Of a stretch of 64,000 bases of DNA, positions 34,999 to 43,614 are shown piece by piece; the stretch's first letter is position 1, and each line of letters starts with the position of its first letter. The DNA is taken from positions 1 through 64,000 of the forward strand of contig CANLUC010000007.1 in assembly GCA_947494195.1 (NCBI GenBank). The letters are read 5' to 3'. The stretch is from an uncultured Nesterenkonia sp. Lineage in GTDB: Bacteria > Actinomycetota > Actinomycetes > Actinomycetales > Micrococcaceae. The translations under genes were made by a program, and so were the position numbers. The notes below the pieces were generated by a model. That model was not told the DNA's origin. It saw only the letters and a list, made by a program, of their open reading frames with translations, and made no database searches.

Positions 34999-35950
34999 GC
35001 AGCTCGAGCTCCGCACGGAGATTGACCCGCGCCTGCTGCTCCCACCGGGCTCGGCCCAACGCGGTGTGGAACAGCGCCGGACGCTCCAGCAGCCGTTGCA
35101 GCACCTGCGCGCGTCCGCGGCGAAAGTCCGCCTCTGCCACGTGCTGGTAGTCCTGGCGCACCGCCGCCATGTATTGGGCGTACCGGGCCGGGTCCTGCGC
35201 CAGGATCTGCAGGTCTGCGTCCACCAGCACCGCCCCGTTGCGGTCATGAGGGAGAGGGTCATGCGTCTCAGTGACTCGGACCAGTCGCGCCGTCTCGTCC
35301 ACCGTCGCGGCACCCAGCAGGGGTCCCAACCGCGTCTCGGCGAGCAGAGCGGATTCCTCTTCATCGGCCCCCGCGGCACCGGAGTAGACGGCGTCGTGGA
35401 ACCATGCGGCGAGAGCCACGACGGGGCGCTGGGCGTGCGGCAGCTCCCCGGCACGGTCGAGCGTGCCCACCCCGCGCAGCACGGCCGCAAGGTGCGTCAT
35501 CGCGTGATAGCTGCGGTGCGGTTCGGACCACCGGTCCAGCAGCTCCTCCCCGAGCAGGTTCCACAGCTGGTCAAAGTCCTCGACCGGAGAGCGTGCGGCG
35601 TCGTCGTCCTCGGCTTCCGCCTCAGCGCTCTGCAGGGTGTGGCCCAGTCGGGACCAGGCGCGGGAGAGATTGGGCCGCAGCTTCTCCGGGCGGTGTGCGG
35701 CCGGGATGCGCAGCCCGCAGCGCAGCAGGACCCGGGTCAGCTCACGGCCTGAGACGGGGACGGCGCCGCGGGAGACCAGATCTTCATATCGGTGCGCCGG
35801 CACGTCGTAGTGGTCCTGGTCGAAGGCGCGAATGCTGATCCCTGCCGACGCGGCGAGGGCATGCAGCTCCCGCAGGGAGGTGTCCGAGATGAGGTGTGAG
35901 AAGACCGTCCCATGGGCGGGCCAAGTGGGCGGGTCGATATAGGTGGTCAT
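34985..35950 (-). CDS. DUF4031 domain fused to HD-superfamily hydrolase
   Basis: A 321-residue two-part protein. Residues 1 to about 90 (MTTYIDPPTWPAHGTVFSHL, then DHYDVPAHRYEDLV) match DUF4031. From about 125 a metal-dependent HD-type hydrolase follows: YHAMTHLAAVL, WFHDAVYSG (the HD pair) and VLVDADLQILA. Relatives are annotated as predicted HD phosphohydrolases of unknown substrate. It is monocistronic and divergent from the TAXI gene. Confidence 0.72.
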   Translation of the reverse strand: MTTYIDPPTWPAHGTVFSHLISDTSLRELHALAASAGISIRAFDQDHYDVPAHRYEDLVSRGAVPVSGRELTRVLLRCGLRIPAAHRPEKLRPNLSRAWSRLGHTLQSAEAEAEDDDAARSPVEDFDQLWNLLGEELLDRWSEPHRSYHAMTHLAAVLRGVGTLDRAGELPHAQRPVVALAAWFHDAVYSGAAGADEEESALLAETRLGPLLGAATVDETARLVRVTETHDPLPHDRNGAVLVDADLQILAQDPARYAQYMAAVRQDYQHVAEADFRRGRAQVLQRLLERPALFHTALGRARWEQQARVNLRAELELLTRG

Positions 35951-36086
35951 CTACGTTTTTCATCCTCTGCATTTCGTCCCATTCCATTGGGCGGAAAACC
36001 TGAAACACCCCGCTCATCTGCATCAGTCAGTCTAGGAGAGGGCCTCGAACCCCCTAAAGTGGCACACACCACGGTAAAGTGTCGGA

Positions 36087-36106
36087 ATACACATCGCACC
36101 GTGTAT
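36087..36106. promoter_or_regulatory. operator-like inverted repeat upstream of TAXI-TRAP genes
   Basis: ATACAC-N8-GTGTAT forms a perfect 6-bp inverted repeat 72 bases before the TAXI start. A nearby GTGT...ACAC pair overlaps it. It may be a binding site for a regulator such as the RAM-domain or SIS protein nearby, but no protein is assigned. Confidence 0.35.
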
Positions 36107-36177
36107 CGAAGCTGACTTTTGCCCATCGCATGAATCACTCCACGCACCACGACACCTTTTGAATGAGGAGAAGACCC

Positions 36178-37185
36178 ATGAGAATGCGTCGCACCGCCAT
36201 TGCGGTCACAGCTGCCGCCGCCCTGACTCTGTCCGCCTGCGGCGGAGGAGACGAAGAGACAGCCGAGGGTGAGGCTGCCACCGGAGATGAAGACAGCTAC
36301 ACGAACGAACTGACCTTCGGCACCGGCAGCACCGCCGGCACCTACTTCCCGCTGGGCGATGAGCTTGCCGCCATCTATGAGGACAACATTGAGGACGTCA
36401 GCGTCACCGCCATCGAGACCGGCGGCTCCGCAGACAACCTGGGTGGCATCTATCAGGAAGAGATGCAGCTGGGTCTGACCCAGAACGACACCGCCGCAAG
36501 CGGCGTCGCCGGTGAGATCCCGGACCTTGAAGATGTGCAGCTGGACAACTTCGGCTGGATCTCGAACCTCTACCCGGAGGCCGCGCACATCATCGTCCGT
36601 GAAGACTCCGGCATCGAGTCCATCGAAGACCTCGCGGGTCAGACCATCGCCGTCGGTGACGCCGGCTCGGGCACCCGCGCGATCTCCGACGCGATCCTTT
36701 CGGCCCACGGCATCGAAGAGGGCGACTACACCGCTGAGGTCGCCGACTTCGGTTCCTCCACGGATATGCTCGCCGACAGCCAGATCGACGCCTCCATCTT
36801 CGTGGTGGGCACCCCGGTGGCCGGTCTGACCCAGCTGGCGGCCTCCACCGACGTCCGGCTCCTGGGCATCGAAGAGGACATGACCGACGCGATCTCCGAA
36901 GATTCCGGCGCCGAGTCCTATGACATCTCCGCGGATGCCTATGACTTCCTCGATGAGGACGTCACCACGGTCTCGGTGTTCGCGGCCCTGGTCGCCTCCA
37001 CCACCCAGGTCAGTGAGGACCTCGCCTACGAGATCACCGCGGCGACCTTCGAGAACGCCGATGACATCACGCTCGAGGTCGGCGAGAACATCACTGAGGA
37101 GAACGCGCTCACCGGCATCGGCGATGTGCCGCTGCACCCCGGTGCGCAGCGTTACTTCGAAGAGCAGGGCATTGACCTGCCGTGA
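36178..37185 (+). CDS. TAXI-family TRAP transporter solute-binding lipoprotein
   Basis: A 335-residue secreted lipoprotein. The N-terminus RRTAIAVTAAAALTLSAC is a signal peptide with a lipobox (LSAC), then an acidic linker. The mature part has FGTGSTAGTYFPLGDELA and AVGDAGSGTRAISDA, typical of TAXI periplasmic-type binding proteins for amino or dicarboxylic acids. The ATG at 36178 follows GAGGAGAAG at optimal spacing; an ATG at 36163 would start inside that site. The stop overlaps the permease start by 4 bases. Confidence 0.9.
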   Translation: MRMRRTAIAVTAAAALTLSACGGGDEETAEGEAATGDEDSYTNELTFGTGSTAGTYFPLGDELAAIYEDNIEDVSVTAIETGGSADNLGGIYQEEMQLGLTQNDTAASGVAGEIPDLEDVQLDNFGWISNLYPEAAHIIVREDSGIESIEDLAGQTIAVGDAGSGTRAISDAILSAHGIEEGDYTAEVADFGSSTDMLADSQIDASIFVVGTPVAGLTQLAASTDVRLLGIEEDMTDAISEDSGAESYDISADAYDFLDEDVTTVSVFAALVASTTQVSEDLAYEITAATFENADDITLEVGENITEENALTGIGDVPLHPGAQRYFEEQGIDLP

Positions 37186-39299
37186 CACGCAGCACTGCTG
37201 AAAAGCGCTCCCCGGCTCCTGCTGATCAGCAGGAGCCGGGGATCGGCGCCGAGGAGAGAGCCGCCGAGGTTCTCCGGCAGCACGACACCTCCAGTCGATT
37301 CCGCACGGACCTGGGCTTCTGGACGTGGATCGTGGGCGGCATCTCCGTGGCCTTCACGCTCTACCACCTCTACTACGCGCTGGAGCGGCCCTTCACCGGC
37401 TGGATCCACGGCGCCATTCACCTCGCGGGCGCCACCTCGCTGGTGTTCATGCTCTACCCGGCGAGCAAGCGACTGCTCAACGCCAAGCCCAGCGGGGTCC
37501 TCTGGAAGGACCTGCTCCTGGGGCGCGGACGAGGCATCCCCTGGTACGACGTGCTGCTCGCCGTCGCAGGCATCGCCTGCAATCTCTACATCGTCTTCCG
37601 CTATGACTACCTCGTGGGCAACGCGGTCCAGATCCTCGGCTTCAGCAACCTCGACTACACCGTCGCGGTCGCGGGCACGCTGCTGGTGCTGGAGGCGACC
37701 CGCCGCTGTGTGGGTCTGCCCATCGTGATCATCGCGAGCGTCGCCATCGCCTACGGCATCTTCGGCAACCTGAGCCCGATCTTCCCGCACCGCGGCCGGT
37801 CCTGGGATGCCTTCGCCACGGAGACCTTCCTCTCCACGCGATCGATCTTCGGCACCCCGCTGCAGGTCTCTGCGGACTTCATCTTCCTGTTCCTGCTCTT
37901 CGCCGTGGTGCTGCTGCGCACGAACATCGGCCAGTTCTTCAATGACCTGGCCTTCCGCGCGGCCGGCAAGTACACCGGCGGACCGGCCAAGGCCGCCGTC
38001 GCCGCTTCAGGGCTCCAGGGCATGGTCTCCGGGTCCTCCGTGGCGAACACCGTGGCATCGGGCTCCTTCACGATTCCGATCATGAAGAAGGCCGGCTTCA
38101 AGCCGCACTTCGCCGCGGCCACGGAGGCCACGGCGTCGACCGGCGGGCAGCTGATGCCTCCGATCATGGGCGCTGCGGCGTTCATCATGGCGCAGAACGT
38201 GCCCAATGTGGAGTACAACGAGCTGATCGTCATCGCGATCATCCCCTCGCTGCTCTACTTCCTGGGCGCCTTCCTCTCGGTGCACTTCGAAGCGAAGCGC
38301 CAGCACATCAAGGGCATGCCCGTGGAGGAGCTGCCCAGCATCCGCGGGCTGATCACGCGGATCGATCTGCTGCTGCCCCTGGTCGTCATCGTGGGCACGC
38401 TGCTCTCCGGCCTGACCCCGACCCGGGCGGCGCTGCTGGGCATCGCGACGGCGATCGTGCTGAGCTTCTTCCGCTCCTCGACCAGGCTCAACCTGCGTGG
38501 CTTCATGGAGCTCTTCGTCGCCGCGGCGCGGACCGCGCTGCCGGTGATCGCGGCCTGCGCCACCGCCGGAATCGTCGCGGGCACCGTCACGGCCACCGGC
38601 CTGGGCGGCCAGCTTGGACGCGGCCTCGTCGCGATCGCAGGAGGCAACTTCCTGCTGGTGCTCTTCTTCGTGATGATCGCCTGCATCATCCTGGGCATGG
38701 GCCTGCCGACCACCGCGAACTACGTGGTCACCGCCTCCGTGGCGGCACCGATCTTGTACAACAACTTCGATGTCCCGCTGATCGCGGCCCACATGTTCGT
38801 GTTCTTCTTCGGCATCCTGGCGGACATCACCCCGCCGGTATGTCTCGCGGCCTACGCCGGCGCCGGCATCGCGAACGCGAACCCGATGCGGGCAGGTGTG
38901 GCCGCGGTGAAGATCGCCCTGGCCGGCTTCCTGATCCCGTACGTGTTCATCCTGCAGCCGGCACTTCTGCTGCAGGGCAGCTGGGATGAGCTCACCGTGT
39001 CACTGCTGACCGTGATCGTGGGAATGATCGCGCTCGCCTCCGGGCTGGCGGGGTTCCTGTTCCTGCGGGCCACGATCATCGAGCGCGCGCTGCTGATCGC
39101 GGGCGGCCTGCTGCTGATCTACCCGGATCTGATGATCTCGGTGATCGGCATGGTCGCCCTTGCGGTCGGCGTCGTCCTGCAGTTCGCCCGCCGTGGGCGA
39201 GGAGATCCGGAGCCTGCGGACGAGGGCTCCGACGACGACGCGCCCGCCGAGTCACGAACCGGCACCGTGAGCGCGGACGCCGCGCCTCGCGGAGCCTGA
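37182..39299 (+). CDS. TRAP transporter fused permease (TAXI type)
   Basis: A 705-residue membrane protein fusing the small (4-helix) and large (12-helix) TRAP permease subunits. The large-subunit signatures GLQGMVSGSSVANTVASGSFTIP and TEATASTGGQLMPP are visible. It uses a sodium or proton gradient to import the substrate bound by the upstream lipoprotein. The start is GTG at 37182 in a GTGA overlap. The hydrophilic ends suggest both termini are cytoplasmic. The substrate is not known; nearby amino-acid enzymes suggest an N-acyl or D-amino acid. Confidence 0.9.
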   Translation: MTRSTAEKRSPAPADQQEPGIGAEERAAEVLRQHDTSSRFRTDLGFWTWIVGGISVAFTLYHLYYALERPFTGWIHGAIHLAGATSLVFMLYPASKRLLNAKPSGVLWKDLLLGRGRGIPWYDVLLAVAGIACNLYIVFRYDYLVGNAVQILGFSNLDYTVAVAGTLLVLEATRRCVGLPIVIIASVAIAYGIFGNLSPIFPHRGRSWDAFATETFLSTRSIFGTPLQVSADFIFLFLLFAVVLLRTNIGQFFNDLAFRAAGKYTGGPAKAAVAASGLQGMVSGSSVANTVASGSFTIPIMKKAGFKPHFAAATEATASTGGQLMPPIMGAAAFIMAQNVPNVEYNELIVIAIIPSLLYFLGAFLSVHFEAKRQHIKGMPVEELPSIRGLITRIDLLLPLVVIVGTLLSGLTPTRAALLGIATAIVLSFFRSSTRLNLRGFMELFVAAARTALPVIAACATAGIVAGTVTATGLGGQLGRGLVAIAGGNFLLVLFFVMIACIILGMGLPTTANYVVTASVAAPILYNNFDVPLIAAHMFVFFFGILADITPPVCLAAYAGAGIANANPMRAGVAAVKIALAGFLIPYVFILQPALLLQGSWDELTVSLLTVIVGMIALASGLAGFLFLRATIIERALLIAGGLLLIYPDLMISVIGMVALAVGVVLQFARRGRGDPEPADEGSDDDAPAESRTGTVSADAAPRGA

Positions 39300-39339
39300 T
39301 CGGCTCGGCTGCCTCGGGGCAGCGCTGATCCAGCGGCAA

Positions 39340-39383
39340 AAGACTGAGGGCCCGACCGGATAACCGGTCGGGCCCTCAGTCTT
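39340..39383. terminator. terminator after the TRAP transporter
   Basis: A 20-bp perfect stem (AAGACTGAGGGCCCGACCGG and its complement) with an ATAA loop, ending in CTT. It lies 40 bases after the permease and just before the end of the convergent RAM-domain gene, so it may serve both directions. Confidence 0.9.
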
Positions 39384-39405
39384 ATCTCGCTGTGGCCTCC
39401 GCGCG

Positions 39406-39684
39406 CTACTCGCCGCCGAGGCTGAAGCTCGCTTCCAGCTCCTGATCGGAGTAGGTGCGGAACGCGACCATCGTCTCGGTGTCGTGCACCGTGGCGACCT
39501 TGGAGATCTTCGCGGGCACCAGGTCGCTGAGATCCTCGAGATTCGGCGTCTTGACCATCGCCACGAGATCCCATTTCCCGGTCACGGAGTACACCGCCTG
39601 GACCTCTTCGATATTGGCGATGTCCTGCGCCGATTCGGGGATCCGATGCGGATCGGTCTTCATCATGACGAATGCGGTGACCAT
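39406..39684 (-). CDS. stand-alone Lrp/AsnC ligand-binding (RAM) domain protein
   Basis: A 92-residue protein consisting only of the RAM domain of Lrp/AsnC regulators, without the helix-turn-helix. ANIEEVQAVYSVTGKWDLVAMVKT matches the domain's core. Such proteins bind amino acids and can form octamers with full-length regulators. It is convergent with the TRAP operon. It may sense the amino acids handled by the neighbouring enzymes. Confidence 0.8.
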   Translation of the reverse strand: MVTAFVMMKTDPHRIPESAQDIANIEEVQAVYSVTGKWDLVAMVKTPNLEDLSDLVPAKISKVATVHDTETMVAFRTYSDQELEASFSLGGE

Positions 39685-39762
39685 GTTCTTTCGCTGCCTC
39701 TCAGCCGGTGAGACTTCTCGAGCACTTCTTCACTCACAGCGTACTGCGCGCAAGGGGCGAGC

Positions 39763-40893
39763 TCAGGCTCGGAAGCGCTGCTGTCGAGTCTCGTGGGCGG
39801 CGATGACCTCGGTCCGCACGCTGCGCCCGAGTCCGGCGACGGTGGGCACCTGCACGATGCCCTGTTCGGCTGTCACCGGCGGATCGATGATGTCTTCGGC
39901 GTAGTACTTCTCGGAGGCCGAGACGTCCGAGGGCAGAGTGAACCCGGGCAATGAGGAGATCGCCACGTTCGCGGCGCGCCCGACTCCGAACTCATGCATC
40001 CCTCCGCACCAGACCGGCCAACCGGCTTCCAGCGCCAGGGCGTGCGCGTCGCGGGCGGCGCTGAGCCCGCCCATGCGCGAAACCTTGATGTTCAGCACAT
40101 TGCCGGCCTTCAGCGCCAGGGCGGTGCGCAGATCATCGAGCGTCTCCACTGACTCGTCCAGGCAGACGGGAGTCTCGATCTCCGCGGTGAGCAGCGCGTG
40201 GTCGAGGAAGTTCTTCGGCGCAAAGGGCTGCTCGATCATGGTCAGCCCGAACGGGTCCAGGGAGCTCAGCACCTCAAAAGCCTGCTCGCCACCCGGTTCC
40301 CGGCTTCCCGGGTAGGCGCCGTTGGCGTCCACATGGACGTCCAGGTCAGGGAATGCCTCGCGCACGGCGCGGACAGGCTCCACATCCCAGCCTGGCGCGA
40401 TCTTCAGCTTGACCCGAGGGTAGCCGGAATCCACATGGCGCGTGACCTCGGCGAGGAGGGCCTCGATGCTGGGCTCGATCCCGAGCGAGACCCCGGCGAC
40501 GACGGATTCGCGCTCGCCGCCGAGTGCGCGGGCCAACGGGATGGACTCTGCGGCGCTCCACATCGCCCAGGCCGCCATCTCGACGCCGGCCTTGGCGAAG
40601 AAGTTGCCGCGGACCTTGCCGTAGAGACCCGCGATCTCGTCAGGATGCTCCCACTGTGCGCCGAGCACGGCGGGGATCAGATGCTCAGTGGCGGTCTGCC
40701 ACGCCGTCGTCGTCGTTTCGGGGGCGTAGAACGGACCGGCGGGGGAGGCGATCTCGCCCCAGCCGACGGTCCCGTCGGCGTCGATCATCTCGACCAGCAG
40801 GTGTCGCAGCGAGGACTTGCGGTGAGAGCTGGTCTCAAAGGCATGTCGCAGGGGCAGTTCAACATCGTGGAGCACAATCTCGACGGCGCGCAT
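39763..40893 (-). CDS. enolase-superfamily N-acylamino acid racemase / o-succinylbenzoate synthase-like
   Basis: A 376-residue MR/MLE-type enzyme. Catalytic Lys residues are in KLKIAPG (about 162-168) and NIKVSRMGG (about 262). Metal ligands are in VDANGAYPG, IEQPF and CLDESVE. These fit the MenC/N-acylamino acid (N-succinyl) racemase branch. Menaquinone genes are absent, while a GNAT transferase and an M20 amidohydrolase are nearby. I infer an N-acylamino acid racemase. It overlaps the SIS gene by one base (TGATG). Confidence 0.82.
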   Translation of the reverse strand: MRAVEIVLHDVELPLRHAFETSSHRKSSLRHLLVEMIDADGTVGWGEIASPAGPFYAPETTTTAWQTATEHLIPAVLGAQWEHPDEIAGLYGKVRGNFFAKAGVEMAAWAMWSAAESIPLARALGGERESVVAGVSLGIEPSIEALLAEVTRHVDSGYPRVKLKIAPGWDVEPVRAVREAFPDLDVHVDANGAYPGSREPGGEQAFEVLSSLDPFGLTMIEQPFAPKNFLDHALLTAEIETPVCLDESVETLDDLRTALALKAGNVLNIKVSRMGGLSAARDAHALALEAGWPVWCGGMHEFGVGRAANVAISSLPGFTLPSDVSASEKYYAEDIIDPPVTAEQGIVQVPTVAGLGRSVRTEVIAAHETRQQRFRA

Positions 40894-41582
40894 CAGATAT
40901 ACAGTCCCATCTCGTGGATCAATGATTCTCTTTCGGTCAGCCGACGGCGGCTGCCCTTGGCACTTGCCGTGGTCAGAGCGGTCAGCAGGTGGATCACGGC
41001 AGCGACGCCGGTGGCGGAGTCCGTCACGGAGTCGGAGTTCGTCGGCACGATCACGGCTTCGCTGCAGTGGGTCACCAGCGGGGCCTCCGCCGAATCGGTG
41101 ACTGCCACCACGGCCCCGCCTCGACGGGCGAAGGCCTCCGCGAGCTGAGCCGTCTCACGGCGGTAGCGACGCATGGAGAACGCGACGAGCACATCGGTGC
41201 TGCGCACATCGGTGAGCACGTCGATCCCGCGGGTGCTCAGCCCGTCGATCAGCGACACCTGAGAGACCCCGTGTGAGAGGTCGAGGTCCAACAGATGGGC
41301 GAACGCAGCCGAGCGTCCGTGGCCCACGATGAACCGGCGTCGGGCCCCGGCGATGACACCGGCCGTGCGGGCCAGCGCGTCGTCGTCCGCTATCCCGGCG
41401 AAGACTCGTTCGAGGTTCTCCCGCTCCTTCCGGATCAGGCGGGCCTGCAGGGATTTCGCGGAGGCGCGAGGGGACAGGGTGGCGCCGAATCGGGCGGCGG
41501 GGTTGTCGGGGCCGCGGCTGTTGGACCAGCTTTCCGCTGCCGGGGCGCTGGCTTCCTGTTCGCGGTGGATCTCGGCGCTCAT
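40893..41582 (-). CDS. SIS-domain protein related to RpiR regulators but lacking the HTH
   Basis: A 229-residue protein with a C-terminal SIS (phosphosugar-binding) fold: RRFIVGHGRSAAFAHLLDLDLSHG and DVLVAFSMRRYRRET. RpiR regulators carry an N-terminal helix-turn-helix of about 75 residues. Here the first 45 residues are a loose, Ala/Ser-rich stretch with no such motif, and the gene begins at the GNAT stop (ATGA overlap), leaving no room for it. It may be a truncated regulator, a phosphosugar-type isomerase, or a ligand sensor. Position suggests a role in this cassette. Confidence 0.6.
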   Translation of the reverse strand: MSAEIHREQEASAPAAESWSNSRGPDNPAARFGATLSPRASAKSLQARLIRKERENLERVFAGIADDDALARTAGVIAGARRRFIVGHGRSAAFAHLLDLDLSHGVSQVSLIDGLSTRGIDVLTDVRSTDVLVAFSMRRYRRETAQLAEAFARRGGAVVAVTDSAEAPLVTHCSEAVIVPTNSDSVTDSATGVAAVIHLLTALTTASAKGSRRRLTERESLIHEMGLYI

Positions 41583-42394
41583 GCGGGGCGCAGAAAGCTA
41601 TAGACAGCGAGGTCCTCGGTGATGCGATGGCAGGAGGTCGCCATGAAGCCGTGTTCGAAGAGATCGCTGAAGCGGGTGCGGAGCAGACCGATCACCTGGT
41701 CATCGGTGGGCTGCTGTGCGGGAACGACGAGCAGGGCGGCGTCGGGGCGCACCTGGATCTGTCCCGGCTCTGTGAGCTCCTGGTCGCTGAGCGCAGCCTC
41801 CAGGTTATCCGCCGCGGCAGAGGAGGCCGGTTCAGCGGCGGAGCCGTCCAGTCGCCATTCCACGGTGATCCGGTCGGTGCCGGGCCCCGCGAGAGCGTCC
41901 TTGGTGAACCAGCGGCCCTGTGCTCCGAGCACGTCAAGGTTGAAGTGTGCGTTGCGGCTGATCATCGGGTTGTAGGTCCAGCGCATCCGGCTGGCGCCCT
42001 GACGGTGTGCCACTGCTGCCTGGACGTTCTTCAGCGCCCTGCCGACACCTTGTCCCTGCAGGTCCTGGGACACCACCGCGGCTTGGGAGAAGTGGTAGAT
42101 ATGCGGGTCCTCGGTGCTGGTATCCACTGCCGTCCAGCCGAATGCCATGCCGCGCACCACACCCGCCGGGTCGACGGCGCCGACCACCGTCCCGCCGTAG
42201 GTCAGCAGGTTCTTGAGCAGGCGGGCATTGATCCCCTGGTCCTCGCCGCTGTAGGAGAACACATCGCGGTAGAGCCGGCACGCAGCCTCGAGCTCGGCGT
42301 CATCGGTGAGGCTGCGGACGGTGGTGCCGTCCTCGAGGGTGAGCGACTCGGCAAGGGTGGGACCTTCGGGTGCAGCAGCGTCCTGGTCAGTCAT
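41579..42394 (-). CDS. GNAT-family acyltransferase
   Basis: A 271-residue protein with an acyl-CoA site (VSQDLQGQGVGRALKNVQ, near residue 110) and the conserved WTYNPMISRNAHFNLDVLGA stretch, found in the COG3375-type predicted acyltransferases located beside N-acylamino acid racemases. In Geobacillus kaustophilus such a protein succinylates D-amino acids. The ATG at 42394 has AGAGGA upstream. It is first in the operon GNAT-SIS-racemase with overlaps of 4 and 1 bases. The acyl group is inferred. Confidence 0.72.
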   Translation of the reverse strand: MTDQDAAAPEGPTLAESLTLEDGTTVRSLTDDAELEAACRLYRDVFSYSGEDQGINARLLKNLLTYGGTVVGAVDPAGVVRGMAFGWTAVDTSTEDPHIYHFSQAAVVSQDLQGQGVGRALKNVQAAVAHRQGASRMRWTYNPMISRNAHFNLDVLGAQGRWFTKDALAGPGTDRITVEWRLDGSAAEPASSAAADNLEAALSDQELTEPGQIQVRPDAALLVVPAQQPTDDQVIGLLRTRFSDLFEHGFMATSCHRITEDLAVYSFLRPA

Positions 42395-42444
42395 GGGGTC
42401 CTCTCGCAGCCTGAATATGTTCTTACGTTGCGTATCATAGTCCT

Positions 42445-43614
42445 ATGGATACCTCATCACCCATGGCTGCCCTTGATTTCGCGAGAGATCACCTCGAAGA
42501 GACTGTCGAACTTCTGAAACGGATGGTGGAGACAGAGTCCCCCACGGGGGATGCAGAAGGAGTGAACGAGGTCTGTGCCCAGGTGCGGGAGCTCTTCGCC
42601 GAGCATGCCCCCGAGGTCACCGAGCACGAGGGGGAGTGGGGCACTCACCTGGTCATGGACATCGCCGGCACCGGGTCAAAGCACACGGACGCTCCGGTGC
42701 TCTTCGTAGGCCACGCCGACACAGTATGGTCCCGTGGAACGCTTGAGACGATGCCCTTCCGCATCGAAGACGGCATCGCCTATGGACCCGGTTCCTTCGA
42801 CATGAAGTCGGGACTGTTGATCATGCACCAGGGTCTGCGGCTCAGCACGGCGCTCGGGCAGTCCAGGCCGCCGGTCCGGGTGATAGTGGTGGGGGATGAA
42901 GAGATCGGTTCCCCGAGTTCACGGGAGCTCCTGCTCTCCTGCGCCGAGGGTGTGCGCGCCGTGCTCGGCTTCGAATCCCCGCATCCGGGAGGCGCCCTGA
43001 AGGTGGGGCGTCTAGGGAGCACCCGGCTGCGCCTCGAGGTCACCGGTCGCGCGTCTCATGCCGCACTGGACCCCGAGGGTGGGGTCAATGCCATCGACGA
43101 GCTGGTCGATCAGCTCACTGCGCTGCGCAGCCTCATTGCCTCGGCGGAGGCCGCCGCACCGGGAGACGTCCTGTGCAATATCGGGACGGTGACCGGAGGA
43201 GGCAAGACCAACGTCGTGCCTGCGTCCGCGTCGGCCGACATCGGGCTGCGGTTTCGCACCCCGGAAGTCGAGGCCGAGGTCCTTGGCGCGATCCAGGACC
43301 TCCAGCCGATCCGGTCCGGCGCGGAGCTCAAGGTTCGCACGCTGTCCCAGCGGCCCGCATGGCAGGCCGACGCCGCCGACCACGAACTGCTGGGCCTCGT
43401 CGAGGACGCCTCCCGGGAGGCCGGACTCGCCGAGGTGGGAGGTCGACCGGCGGCAGGTGCCGGAGACACGAACTACCTGGGATCACTGGGACTTCCCACT
43501 CTCGACGGATTCGGACCTGACGGCGCGGGTGCCCATGCCGATCATGAACAGGTGCGAATCGAGTCGATTCCGGAGCGGATTGCACTCTTGGCGGCGCTGC
43601 TGGGCCGGCTCTGA
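42445..43614 (+). CDS. M20-family metallopeptidase/N-acyl-amino-acid amidohydrolase
   Basis: A 389-residue zinc enzyme of the ArgE/DapE/CPG2 type. Metal and catalytic residues are in GHADTVW, GSFDMKSG, GDEEIGS and GAHADHE; the dimerisation (lid) domain occupies about 190-300. It would remove an acyl group from N-acyl-L-amino acids. The gene is divergent from GNAT by 50 bases. Only 6 bases separate a TATCAT (-10-like, 42433) from the ATG, and no ribosome binding site is seen, so it is likely translated from a leaderless mRNA. Its last 132 bases overlap the TadE-like ORF on the other strand. Confidence 0.85.
   Translation: MDTSSPMAALDFARDHLEETVELLKRMVETESPTGDAEGVNEVCAQVRELFAEHAPEVTEHEGEWGTHLVMDIAGTGSKHTDAPVLFVGHADTVWSRGTLETMPFRIEDGIAYGPGSFDMKSGLLIMHQGLRLSTALGQSRPPVRVIVVGDEEIGSPSSRELLLSCAEGVRAVLGFESPHPGGALKVGRLGSTRLRLEVTGRASHAALDPEGGVNAIDELVDQLTALRSLIASAEAAAPGDVLCNIGTVTGGGKTNVVPASASADIGLRFRTPEVEAEVLGAIQDLQPIRSGAELKVRTLSQRPAWQADAADHELLGLVEDASREAGLAEVGGRPAAGAGDTNYLGSLGLPTLDGFGPDGAGAHADHEQVRIESIPERIALLAALLGRL

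Noticed and set aside
36045-36060. tRNA T-loop-like CTCGAACCCCC upstream of the TAXI gene.
   Set aside because: No matching stems, anticodon arm or acceptor end are found around it.
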